The notes beneath the pieces are model-generated. The model was not told the origin of the DNA. It worked only from the letters and a program-made list of their open reading frames with translations, and made no database searches. Positions 45,262-55,529 of a stretch of 64,000 nucleotides of DNA are shown here, in pieces; the first letter of the stretch is position 1, and each line of letters starts with the position of its first letter. The stretch covers positions 10,241,731-10,305,730 of the forward strand of contig CM067302.1 of NCBI GenBank assembly GCA_034231615.1, in the 5' to 3' direction. The position numbers were made by a program, and so were the translations under genes. The DNA comes from Meghimatium bilineatum. Taxonomy: Eukaryota > Mollusca > Gastropoda > Stylommatophora > Philomycidae.

Positions 45262-45985
45262 CGTAGTCGGATGTAGGGAGGTCAGATGTAGGGAGGTCAG
45301 ATGTAGGCAGGTCAGATGTAGGAAGGTCAGATGTAGGGAGGTCAGATGTAGGGAGGTCAGATCTAGGGAGGTCAGATCTAGGGAGGTCGATGTAGGGAGG
45401 TCATAATTTAGGGAGGTCAGATGTAGGGAGGTCAGATGTAGGGAGGTCAGATGTAGGGATAGCGTATGTAGGGAGGTCGGATGAGGATGGTCAGATGTAG
45501 GGAGGTCAGATGTAGGAAGGTCAGATGTAGGGAGGTCAGATGTAGGGAGGTCGGATGTAGGAAGGTCATATAAAGGGAGGTCAGATGTAGGGAGGTCAGA
45601 TATAGGGAGATGAGATGTAGGGAGTCAGATGTAGGGAGTTCAGATGTAGCGATAACTTATGTAGGGAGGTCTGTTGTATGGAGGTAATGTGTAGGAACGT
45701 CAAATGTGGGGAGGCCTGTTGTAAGGATACATTAGCGATACCTTATGTAGGGAGGTCTAAAGTAGGGAGGTCATGTGTAGGACGCTGAGATGTAGGGAGG
45801 TCTGATGTACTGATGTCAACTGTTGGAAGGTCAGTTGGTAGAAGTTCAGATGTAGGGAGTTCAGATATAGGAGGTCATATGCAGAGAAGTTTGATGTAAA
45901 GAGGTCAGATATTGGGGGGGGGGGTGGACAGATGTAGGGAGGTCAGATGTATGGAGGTTTAGTGTAAGGAGGTCATAGCAAGGAC
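45262..45985. repeat. 15-bp minisatellite (AGATGTAGGGAGGTC), decaying to the right
   Basis: Near-perfect units to about 45600, then progressively diverged ones (GATGTACTGATGTCAAC, GTTTAGTGTAAGGAGG) to 45985. Confidence 0.93.
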
Positions 45986-46436
45986 AATCTACAATTTCTG
46001 AAGATCTGTTTTAGTAAGGAGATCATTGCAAAACATAAAACAAATAATCTCAAATTTAAATCTACAATATATATCCATCTATTTATACAACGTGGCCATT
46101 TACAAATATAACAAGAACATTATTCACGCTCTGACGATCGGTGAGTGTAGGAATTTTCAAAACAATAACAATTCACAATTTATGAATCTGTTTTATGATG
46201 AAAACCATTGGCAGAACATTAGAACAACAATATATCATGCACAATGATCTGCCATTGTTCTATTTGGTATTTTTAAACTGAATACTTCTTCATTTCATTG
46301 GGCTCTTTTGCCTTGAGAAAATGTCATGCACGCTCAATATTTTTGTAGTTTCACTTTATTTATTTTCATTTCAAAACTGAAATTAATCCTTCGCATTAAA
46401 TCTGGCTAACGGAAGTAAAGAAAATAAATACATTTT
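45986..46436. other. No gene recognised
   Basis: A 73-codon Asn/Ile-rich open frame at 46026 is low complexity. I see no motif. Confidence 0.35.
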
Positions 46437-46668
46437 TTATAGACTGGCCATGAAAGTCCATGAATGCCATATTGGCTATTTGATTGCCAAATTTCATAAA
46501 ATTGGATTATTAGACATTTGTCAAATAATGAAAGCTACCAATATAGCAACATTGGATCCAGAAAGCTACATTGTTAATTTCTGTACTTGTAACACTAGTG
46601 GTTGGATTTCAAAATTCACTGTGGAAGATGCGCCAACACTTAATGATGGTACACTGGATGTAATCTGA
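46437..46668 (+). CDS. Candidate 3' coding exon of an unidentified host gene, running into an array
   Basis: CATTTTTTATAG at about 46430-46441 is acceptor-like. The frame that follows is open for about 75 codons (LAMKVHECHIGYLIAKFHKI, GLLDICQIMKATNIATLDPE, SYIVNFCTCNTSGWISKFTV) and stops at 46666-46668. Its amino-acid use is balanced, unlike the repeat frames nearby. The last codons (DGTLDVI, stop) overlap the first 25-bp unit of the array that follows. I do not recognise the protein. A decayed transposon frame is the main alternative. Confidence 0.3.
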
Positions 46669-47430
46669 AGATGGTATAGTGGGTCTAATCTGAAGATGGT
46701 ATAGTGGGTCTAATCTGAAGATGGCATAGTGGGTCTAATCTGAAGATAGTATAGGGGGTCTAATCTGAAGATGGTATAGTGGGTCTAATCTGAAGATGGT
46801 ACAGTGGGTCTAATCTGAAGATGGTAAAGTTGGTCTAATCTGAAGATGGTTTAGTGGGTCTAATCTGAAGATGGTATAGTGGGTCTAATCTGAAGATGGT
46901 ACAGTGGGTCTAATCTGAAGATGGTACGGTTGGTCTAATCTGAAGATGGTACAGTGGGTCTAATCTGAAGATGGTACAGTGGGTCTAATTTGAAGATGGT
47001 ATAGTGGGTCTAATCTGAAGATGGTATAGTGGGTCTAATCTGAAGATGGTATACACTTTCAAAAAAAATTCATTCCTTCCTGTTTTCCTGTTAAAGAGTG
47101 CAGGGAGGCTGTTTAGGCTGTGGAAATAAAGGCCACTGTGCCAAAGCTGTCGCCGCGACGTGTGCATGAAGCATTTTTACTGCACCTCCGAAAAATCCTT
47201 GTCCCAACTGCGGATTGAACCCGAGACCTCAGGAATCTGAGGCCGGCGTTCTAGCCGTACTGCCACGCCAACGAAGATGGTATAGTTGGTCTAATCTGAA
47301 GATGGTATAGTGGGTCTATCTGATGATGCATAGTGGGTCTAATCTGAAGATGGTATGTGGGTCTAATCTGAAGATGGTATAGTGGGTCTAATCTGAAGAT
47401 GTATAGTGGGTCTAATCTGAAGATGGTATA
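46645..47430. repeat. 25-bp minisatellite (TCTAATCTGAAGATGGTATA), split by a SINE
   Basis: About 16 units of TAGTGGGTCTAATCTGAAGA plus TGGTA before 47053 and six to seven, some shortened, after 47273. The first unit, GATGGTACACTGGATGTAAT plus CTGAA, is still part of the candidate exon. Confidence 0.95.
47054..47272 (-). mobile_element. tRNA-derived SINE inserted in the 25-bp array
   Basis: Minus-strand reading: GTTGGCGTGGCAGTACGGCT (A box region), TGAGGTCTCGGGTTCAATCC (B box GGTTCAATCC), CGGAGGTGCAGTAAAAATGC, GGCCTTTATTTCCACAGCCT and a T-rich end. GAAGATGGTATA flanks it at 47042-47053 and 47273-47284, consistent with a 12-bp duplication, although the array also contains the word. Confidence 0.85.
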
Positions 47431-47702
47431 GTTCTATCCATATGTTCATGTGATCTAGCCGTGGAGTTGTGAGAACTATCTTTGGTGTTGTGAATCCATA
47501 CATTCCCCTCCACTGCCTATCCACTGTGTGGATGTGTGTTAAGCTGGTGGCTGAAAGTGTAAGCGTGTGTTTTTCACGATGTATAGAACGGTGAACTATT
47601 TACTATAAATAAGTTGTTATCCATTTTATCCATCTTATCCATGTTGTCCATCTTATCCATGTGTGCGGTTAGGCTACATGGGGAGTGGAACTCTTTTTAC
47701 TT
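47431..47702. other. No gene recognised
   Basis: Unique sequence with short TTATCCAT(G/C) repeats at 47617-47660. Confidence 0.4.
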
Positions 47703-47707
47703 TTGCT

Positions 47708-47808
47708 AAAAGTAATGCTGCCATAATGCTGCCATAATGCTGCCATAATGCTGCCATAATGCTGCCATAATGCTGCCATAATGCTGCCATAATGCTGCCA
47801 TAGTGCAG
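47708..47808. repeat. 11-bp minisatellite (GCTGCCATAAT)
   Basis: Nine units. The last one (GCTGCCATAGT) continues into the LINE fragment on its right. Confidence 0.93.
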
Positions 47809-47945
47809 CCTTGGTGTTCTAGTAATTCTCTGATGTCATCTATCCATCTTTGTCTGTGTCTTCCCATGCTTCTCTTTTCAGATGATCTTTTATTGAAGGC
47901 TATCGATGGAATTCGATCTGTTTCCATTTTGATTGATTCTATCTA
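47809..47945 (-). pseudogene. LINE C-terminal fragment
   Basis: Minus-strand text: METDRIPSIAFNKRSSEKRS, MGRHRQRWIDDIRELLEHQG, i.e. the GRxxxRWIDDI signature near the end of LINE ORF2. The array at 47708 begins exactly at its 3' side. 47946-48054 holds a short (TCTA)n and unique DNA. Confidence 0.7.
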
Positions 47946-48054
47946 TCTATCTATTCGCTGATACCCGTAGTTGCCTTTCGGCGTCAGGGGTAGAAAAAGT
48001 TTTCTGGAGACGGCCCTCTTGTGTTCTGAGTACATTGTAGAATGTGTCGCCTCT

Positions 48055-48752
48055 TTTAAAATGTGTGTTTCTGTCTCTTGAGCAATGTTTCATGTGTGTA
48101 TCTGTCTCTTGAGCAATGTTTCATGTGTGTATCTGTCTCTTGAGCAATGTCTCATGTGTGTATCTGTCTCTTGAGAAATGTTTCATGTGTGTATCTGTCT
48201 CTTGAGCAATGTTTCATGTGTGTATCTGTCTCTTGAGCAATGTTTCATGTGTGTATCTGTCTCTTGAGCAATGTTTCATGTGTGTATCTGTCTCTTGAGC
48301 AATGTTTCATGGGTGTATCTGTCTCTTGAGCAATGTTTCATGTGTGTATCTGTTTCTTGAGCAATGTTTCATGTGTGTATCTGTCTCTTGAGCAATGTTT
48401 CATGTGTGTATCTGTCTCTTGAGCAATGTTTCATGTGTGTATCTGTCTCGTGAGCAATGTTTCATGTGTGTATCTGTCTCTTGAGCAATGTTTCATGGGT
48501 GTATCTGTCTCTTGAGCAATGTTTCATGTGTGTATCTGTCTCTTGAGCAATGTTTCATGTGTGTAACTGTCTCTTGAGCAATGTCTCATGTGTGTATCTG
48601 TCTCTTGAGCAATGTCTCATGTGTGTATCTTTCTCTTGAGCAATGTTTCATGTGTGTATCTGTCTCTTGGGCAATTTTTCATGTGTGTATCTGTCTCTTG
48701 AGCAATGTTTCATGTGTTTATCTGTCTCTTGAGCAATGTTTCATGTGTTATA
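48055..48752. repeat. 31-bp minisatellite (about 22 copies)
   Basis: Unit TTTCATGTGTGTATCTGTCT plus CTTGAGCAATG. The CATGGGTG variant occurs at 48308 and 48494, six units apart. Sequence unrelated to the other 31-bp arrays. 48753-48902 is unique. Confidence 0.95.
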
Positions 48753-48902
48753 CAAGATATGTACAAAATAGTTTATCTTTACGATGTCCCCTTTCTATCA
48801 ATAACGATTTGCTCTTAATCCGTGTTGCTATAACCTCTTCATTCTTTCTCTTCTCTTTCCACTAAGTTCTCTCTATTCTTCTATATATCCACATTTCAAA
48901 GG

Positions 48903-49078
48903 CACGCATACGGTTGCGTCTGTGTGTTGCGCCAGTGGCCCACTAGACAAACGACCAAAGCAACAGAAAACCTTTGTGGATTCTGTCTTTTAATTGTTCT
49001 TCTAGTTCTGTCTGCCGTTATATTGAGACTCTCCAATGGAAGCTTTGTAGCATGTCATCTATACAATTATAGACACCC
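48903..49078. repeat. Dispersed repeat shared with 43379-43540
   Basis: Same block order as that copy, with extra sequence TTTAATTGTTCTTCTAGTTC in the middle. Confidence 0.7.
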
Positions 49079-49129
49079 TTCCACTCTCTAAGTCGAAGGC
49101 TCCTTCAATAGGCACTGCACTAAGACAAA

Positions 49130-49240
49130 AGCTGAAGTCTCCTGGGTATGAAAGAAAGCACAGAATAACAACCTCACGGCACATAGGACGTAAGAGATAA
49201 TTGCTCGCAATTCCTGGGGTTCTCAAACAAACATCATACA
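49130..49240. repeat. Dispersed repeat shared with 12790-12900
   Basis: TCTCCTGGGTATGAAAGAAAG, GGCACATAGGACGTAAGAG and ATTGCTCGCAATTCC in the same order and spacing. 49241-49371 is unique. Confidence 0.65.
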
Positions 49241-49371
49241 AACATCTAAAGGCATCGTCTATCTTTTAGTTGTTTATTTTCATTTCTTCTGAACCAGGAA
49301 TGAAATCTTTATTTCTATAAAAGTTGTCCTAACATGGCTTAATATATTTAGAATTATATAATTCCTCTTCT

Positions 49372-49850
49372 TCTGCGTTCAGCATGTCGTCATGCTATAT
49401 TGTCAGGCCTGTCGTCAAGACGAAGTCCACTGTCTTCTCCAGGTCACAGCGGCTGCCCCATAGATTTTGCCTTAAGTCTGTATACTCTGGCAAGGTCTGC
49501 TGTCTCTGCTCTATGTATGTTGGACAGTCCTGAAGTATGTGTTCCGGGATTTGGGTTCCGGATCCACATGGACATCCATCTGTGTATGAGATCCTCAATC
49601 GGTAAAGGTGACCGAACAGTCTGCAGTGGCCTGTTCTAATGCGAAATATTGTGGTCTGTTGATATCTATGGAGATGTTTTGCATCATGTTTGTATTCCTC
49701 TTCCATTTGTTTCTTCCAGTTTACTGTGTATGTGTTGCGGATTATTGTTTTTACTTCTCCGTAAGACAGTGGGTGTCTGTGTTGCTCCATTTCGCTCCCT
49801 GCCTTTGACAGAGCATCCGCTTTCTCATTTAGAAGTATATACAAAAATGA
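49372..49850 (-). pseudogene. LINE family E: C-terminal end with (GAA)n tail
   Basis: One open minus frame of about 149 codons: NEKADALSKAGSEMEQHRHP (end of RNase H, last catalytic Asp in KAD), TTIFRIRTGHCRLFGHLYRL, then CPCGSGTQIPEHILQDCP, a Cys-Cys-His-Cys knuckle like CTCG...HILQEC at 36171-36222, and a stop after VLTTGLTI. The 3' flank on that strand is CTGAACGCAGAAGAAGAGG, the same word that ends the SINE-like family. Confidence 0.87.
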
Positions 49851-50547
49851 AACTTATACAGGCTTAACGCGTGGTTTTCGTCAATACAGACCTCCTAGCT
49901 GAATTAATTTGGACCCCGTTTGCTACTGTTTTGATTATTGTTGGACTTTTAATTGGTCGCTATTTACATACTTAGAGTTGCATGCTAGAAATAGTCACGG
50001 CCAACCAATAGATTTCACGCTAATCGGAGACTAGTTCATGTTAACGTTTTAGCGAACAGATTTACTTATCACCGACGATCGCGCTTAACTGCAAGTTGCT
50101 TCTGCTTAATTGGCCTTTTCTTTTTTAGTTGTGCCAGAGATGGGGAGATAATCGAAGACTATGTGTGTTGACACATGCAGTCCTGTCCCCTAGGTATCTG
50201 TTATTGGTGGATTTTTTTTTTTCAAAATGCATATAAAACACACATTTCAATTATGAATGATTGTACAAGATTGTACAAGATTGTATTTGACATGATAAAG
50301 ATGACAACCAGAATATGCCGATTGGTGGCTTAGCATGTAACGGTCAATCTGAGATTTCTACGTTTAACTTTTAAAGTGAAATTTGATAAAAATCTGGAAA
50401 TCAGCGGAGCTCATTAGAAATGGCACAGGACATGGCCTTCTTAAATGTCAGGATGTAATTATGAAGAAATTTATTTTAGATTGGAGAATAAGGCGGAAGG
50501 TCTGGGGGGGGGTGGAAGAGAGAGTGAAGAGGTGGATATTGGGGGGG
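49851..50547. other. No gene recognised
   Basis: Unique sequence with two G-runs (50504-50512, 50540-50549). A plus frame from 50383 is open but its second half is the antisense of a LINE. Confidence 0.4.
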
Positions 50548-50985
50548 GGGGATTATCAATCAATCAATAAACCCATAACCCTTCAGGGTCGTAGGGGTGC
50601 CACATTGGATGCCTCAGCACACAGAGTCCTCCAGCGAATTCTATCCTCAGCGATGCGGATGAGTGTGGAAATATCTTACCCTGTCCATTCCTTGATGTTG
50701 TCTGTCCATGCCTTTATTTGTCCTCGTCTGCTTCGTCCTCCCTCGACAGTTCCCTGCAGTATTGTTTTTGACAGGGAATCGTGCCTGCATACATGTCCGA
50801 ACCATGCTAGTTTTCGTCGTTTCACTATTGAAAGCAATGGCTCCTGGACACCTGCACATATCTCTACTTTATTTCTTATGTACACATTGGTCTTATGTTC
50901 CCTATAGGAAATTCGTAGAATTCTTCTGTAGCATTTATACTCGAAAGCCTATAATCTTCTCTCCATGTCCGCAATGAGTGAGTTT
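50548..50985 (-). pseudogene. LINE family A 3' end with (TGATT)n tail
   Basis: Minus strand: YRRILRISYREHKTNVYIRN-like text, CAGVQEPLLSIVKRRKLAWF, GHVCRHDSLSKTILQGTVEG, AWTDNIKEWTG, then the noncoding end CACCCCTACGACCCTGAAGG and the tail ATTGATTGATTGATAATC at 50548-50565. Better preserved than the copy at 1-1675. Confidence 0.88.
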
Positions 50986-51397
50986 ATAAACAAACAAGAA
51001 TGTGATAACCTAAGACAATCTCATCTCCAGATTGGTCCGGCTTGTTTATCCCAAGCTGCGTCAGACATCTGGGCTGACCCAAAGTTTTCGGTGATATTAA
51101 AACACAATTTGACCAATTATCAGTTGCGTGAGTGATTATAAGTGACGTTGCTTGAGGTCAGACCGCGGGACCATTCTGATGGAGTTGTTTTAAGAGTTTT
51201 AACGGCTTTCACCAGAAACTACGACATTGCAGCTGCTCACACCAGTTGAGCTGTCTCTGAATGATACGTGTATTCAAAAGAAGCGGGGGGGGGGGGGGGG
51301 GAGAGTAGGGTGACGATACACTTTTTGCGCAAAGTGGCAAATATAAACATCGGAGCAATCGATTAGCCAAGAAGAATGACATATATCACTGTTTGCT
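50986..51397. other. No gene recognised
   Basis: Unique sequence, with a run of about 17 G at 51286-51301. Confidence 0.4.
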
Positions 51398-51830
51398 GTC
51401 ATGTCAGTTACATCATCAGTTACATCAACAATTACATCAACAGTTACATTATCAGTTACATCAACAATTACATCATCAGTTACATCAACAGTTACATCAT
51501 CAGTTACATCATCAGTTACATCATCAGTTACATCAACAGTTACATCATCAGTTACATCAACAATTACATCAACAGTTACATCATCAGTTACATCAACAAT
51601 TACATCATCAGTTACATCAACAGTTACATCAACAGTTACATCATCAGTTACATCAACAATTACATCATCAGTTACATCAACAGTTACATCATCAGTTACA
51701 TCAACAGTTACATCATCAGTTACATCATCAGTTACATCATCAGTTACATCAAAAATTACATCAACAATTACATCAACAGTTACATCATCAGTTACATCAA
51801 CAATTACATCAACAGTTACACTGAAGTACA
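51398..51830. repeat. 12-bp minisatellite (CAGTTACATCAT / CAATTACATCAA)
   Basis: About 36 units. Two variant sites per unit (G/A and T/A) give four types mixed along the array. All plus frames and one minus frame are open because the unit is a multiple of three. Confidence 0.95.
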
Positions 51831-51949
51831 ATTCTAATGTGTGGAAACAAATTGTTTGATGAATTATCATTGTCATGTGCCGTGCTGACTAAAGAATGCG
51901 ACCTTGTTTATTCACAACTCTAGAGTATTTTAGATCAAGGTAATGATGA

Positions 51950-52045
51950 AAATGTTCAATGGAAAATGTTCAATGGAAAATGTTCAATGGAAAATGTTCA
52001 ATGGAAAATGTTCAATGGAAAATGTTCAATGGAAAATGTTCAATG
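51950..52045. repeat. 14-bp minisatellite (AATGTTCAATGGAA)
   Basis: Six to seven perfect units. Confidence 0.95.
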
Positions 52046-52850
52046 TTAACCTATACATATATTGTTCTTATCTCTTTCTTCCTCGGGTGTGTCCACTGTC
52101 AATATGTTCTCCAACTCCCTAACCCATCTGATGCTTGCGTGATCAAACATTGACCCTCGTCAATAGAAAACATATTGTCTAATGAAAAATCTAGACTTTT
52201 AAAATAACTTATTTAAATATTTCATTGATTTTTATTGGTTGTCACAAAACATATAGGCATAATTATCAATGACAATTACGAGAATAGTCAAATGACTCAT
52301 TACGAAGGATGGTTTTCCGAGTAGCCATAAGATATTTTTAGTGAATACTGGCATGATCCAGCCGTGACATTTTGCTTTATAAGACCTACCAGCTGAATGA
52401 AAACAAGTCGTTATATGTGACGATCTTGAATTTTGTCATGTTTTCGTTGGTCACTAATTATATTATTTGTGTAGCCAGGTGACTCCGAGAAACGAAACGC
52501 ACGGAAATAATTTAAATAAATGAGCAGAATTATTGTTGTGATTACGTTGGTAGGTTCGTATTTGGCGATTGGTAACGATCAAGCAGCCCATTGGATGACC
52601 ACTGTAGATGGATTATGATGCTGCACTTTTCTTCTTTTCACAAGGTGCTGCATATTTTTTCAACTGAAAAAAAACTACATTTTCAAAAGATGGTCACATC
52701 CAAATGTTGGACTCGAATTTATTCATTCATAAAATATTGGTAAGCAAATTGGCAATGTGAGACATACCTGAGTAAGTAACCCAATGTAGTCCCGACGGGA
52801 CGACGGGCTCCGAACGAATCTAGTATACATATATATATATATATATATAT
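52046..52850. other. No gene recognised
   Basis: Unique sequence ending in an (AT)n run at 52827-52850. TAGTCCCGACGGGACGACGG near 52790-52808 is a short hairpin. Confidence 0.4.
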
Positions 52851-52851
52851 T

Positions 52852-53690
52852 AGACTCTAGGGCAACTAATAAATGAAAAGAATAAACTGATTTTTGCAGA
52901 CGACCAGAGTCTCATATACGAATACGAGGGCAACTACAAAATCATGTTAACTGGCAAACTACAACATTTAGAAAATACAACATGAAGATCAATACACAAA
53001 AGACGGAAACTATGAAAATATGCAGAATTCCGAGCCCACTTAACATACTGAGACAATATAGGAGTAAAAGAAAGTAACAGAGTTCAAATATCTCGGTAGT
53101 ATTTTTACAGAAAATTGAAGCTTCGATAGAGAAATAGAGATAAGATGGGAAAAGGCAAATGCAGTAACATACCAACTGTCACAACTACTTCTTCACCCCA
53201 AGATCGAGATGGAAGTCAAGAGACAAATGATCTACAGTATATTCCTACCAACACTGTGCTACCAGTGCCAAACCTGGTCTCTCTCAACTTCACATTACAG
53301 AAAGATAGTGACTGGGAGATGAAATGCTTGAAGGAAGCTGCCGGGGTCACCAGGCCCGATAGATTACGAAATGAATATATCAGGGAAAGAATATATATAA
53401 TATCTTGTACAGATTACATAAAGAGAGAACAGATGAAGTGATGTGGCCATATTATGAGAATGCATCACGAAAAGTTCCCCGTACAGTATACGACATGAGA
53501 TCAGGGTACAAAGCCAGATGAAGCCACGGAAAAGATGGATAGAAAACGCCAGGGACATCCTGAACAGACACGGACATAGCACAGACGAGGCCACACATCT
53601 GGCGATAGAACGCAAGCTCGAGTTCCAATCACTCCTACGCTTATCGGCAAGAGCAGATCACAAACCACCTGGGAAAAATAATAGACAATA
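52852..53690 (+). pseudogene. LINE reverse transcriptase relic, family D
   Basis: NEKNKLIFADDQSLIYEYEG (catalytic FADD intact, about 52893-52905), TEFKYLGSIFTEN, FLPTLCYQCQTW, DYIKREQMKWCGHIMRM, HGKDG/KPRKRWIENARDILN and THLAIERKLEFQSLLRLS. The 3' end CACCTGGGAAAAATAATAG matches 30360-30400 and is followed by (AT)n. Stops and frameshifts occur throughout. Confidence 0.84.
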
Positions 53691-54430
53691 TATATATATA
53701 TATACAATACATAAAGAATGAACGTGAGAGAGAAATAAACCCAGAGGAATAAACTATGTGTTTCCAAAAAGAAAACTGAAAAAAAAAACCGTTAGATTTT
53801 CTCAAAGAGGTTCATTTGCGCCATCAAGCCAGATTTTGAGATCTTCTTGACATAAGACGCCAAGAATAAAAACACTGCCTGTCTACTCTGAAAATCCACG
53901 GTTCAATTCCACATTCAAATCGAAATCAAAAAAAGAAAGTCCACATCCAAACTGGCAAGCGTGTCAGGGATTTTCTTTCTATAACGTTATTTGCCAATTG
54001 CGTAGGCATGAATGTAGTTGATTAAGATTTCATGAAGATTATGTAAACAACGACGACAGAACACCGTAGCATACTACAGTAGTAAGATATTTGTAATATG
54101 GGTAAGCTATACTAGATGTGTAGAGGCAGTGGCGAACTTATATTAATCAACATCATTATCAAAGTCTTAGAAACGTTTGTAGTAAACAAGGAGGAGAGGA
54201 ATAGGACCTAAATGAAAGGTGATTCCTCCGTGTTCCTTAGTGATCCCTTCATATTATGACAATTTTTTAATGAGCTTTTTTTGAGATATCGATAAAATGT
54301 GGGGGTCGGGGAGTGTTGTTTATCCTGATCTTGGTTAAAGTGTCAGTACTAAAAAAATAATATACGTATCCCCCCCCCCCCCCCACCTATTTCGGAAGGA
54401 TCATCATTAAAGTAAAAGTGTGCTCGTGGG
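53691..54430. other. No gene; possible SINE trace
   Basis: TCCACGGTTCAATTCCAC near 53896 resembles a B box (GGTTCAATTCC) but no A box is evident. C-run at 54370-54384. Otherwise unique. Confidence 0.35.
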
Positions 54431-54432
54431 AG

Positions 54433-54520
54433 AGACATAATGTTGATGATAGTTTGGACGGTTGGATAGACATAATGTTGATGATAGTTTGGACGGTTGG
54501 ATAGACATAATGTTGATGAG
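54433..54520. repeat. 36-bp repeat (two and a half copies)
   Basis: GACATAATGTTGATGATAGT plus TTGGACGGTTGGATA. Confidence 0.9.
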
Positions 54521-54593
54521 ATTTTTGACAATCCCTCTCCAAGCTCATGATTAATCATATAAGTAGACAAGCCTCTGTTCTGTGCAGTCGGTT

Positions 54594-54636
54594 TTCTGTA
54601 TGTTTTCTGTATGTTTTCTGTATGTTTTCTGTATGT
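54594..54636. repeat. 11-bp repeat (GTTTTCTGTAT)
   Basis: Four units, ending at the target-site duplication of the MITE on the right. Confidence 0.9.
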
Positions 54637-54642
54637 GACGAC

Positions 54643-55429
54643 CAGGGCCGGATTTAGACTTGATAGGGCCCTAAGCTATTTGAGATATGGGCCCTAAGCT
54701 GTATGAGATATGGCGTCCTAAGCTATTTGTGATATGGGGCCCTGAGCTATATGAGATATGAGGTCCTAAGCTATGTGAGATATAGGGCCCTACGCTATTT
54801 GAGATATGGGGCCCTAAGTTATTTCAGATATGGGACCCTAAGCTATTTGAGATATGGGGTCCTAAGCTATTTGATATATGGGGCCTTAAGCTATGTGAGA
54901 TATAGGGCCCTAAGCTATTTGAGATATGGGGCCCTAAGCTATTTGAGATATGGGACCCTAATCTATTTGAGATATGGGGCCCTAAGCTGTTTGAGATATG
55001 GGGCCCTAAGCTATTTTGAGATATGTGGCCCTAATCTATTTCAGATATGGGACCCTAAGCTATTTGAGATATGGGACCATAAGCTATTTGAGATATGGGG
55101 CCCTAAGCTATTTGAGATATGTGGCCCTAATCTATTTCAGATATGGGACCCTAAGCTATTTGAGATATGGGACCTTAAGCTATTTGAGATATGGGACCAT
55201 AAGCTATTTGAGATATGGGACCATAAGCTATTTGAGATATGGGACCATAAGCTATTTGAGATATGGGACCATAAGCTATTTGAGATATGGGACCATAAGC
55301 TATTTGAGATATACGACCTTTTAGCGATTAAGAATATATAAATAGTGTAGTAATTAATTTTTGGGGACCCTATTGAAGTGGGGGGTCCTAAGTTATATCT
55401 TGTTTAGCTTATAGGTCAATCCGGCACTG
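54643..55429 (+). mobile_element. hAT-type MITE swollen by an internal 24-bp array
   Basis: Left end CAGGGCCGGATTTAGACTTG and right end GGTCAATCCGGCACTG are inverted repeats (CAGTGCCGGATT against CAGGGCCGGATT). A perfect 8-bp target duplication, GTGACGAC, stands at 54635-54642 and 55430-55437. About 660 of the 787 bases are tandem copies of an internal sequence. The unique arms are GACTTGATAGGGCCC on the left and GTGGGGGGTCCTAAGTTATA on the right. No transposase. Termini are similar to, but distinct from, the 167-bp MITEs. Confidence 0.9.
54660..55320. repeat. 24-bp minisatellite inside the hAT MITE
   Basis: About 27 units of GAGATATGGGGCCCTAAGCT plus ATTT. GGGACCATAAG variants are clustered at the right (55185-55300), the freshest amplified part. 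The plus frame is open (LSYLRYGA-type) because 24 is a multiple of three. Confidence 0.95.
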
Positions 55430-55529
55430 GTGACGACTAGACCGTCGTCTCAAAAATTGGTAGAATACCCTATTCATAACGCAGCCATGGCACTCAGGTT
55501 TTTATTTAGTCAGTCTGTAAGTCAGCCAG

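Noticed and set aside
44825-45406. 193-codon frame spanning two arrays
   Set aside because: Joins translations of a 16-bp and a 15-bp minisatellite through a short duplicated stretch.
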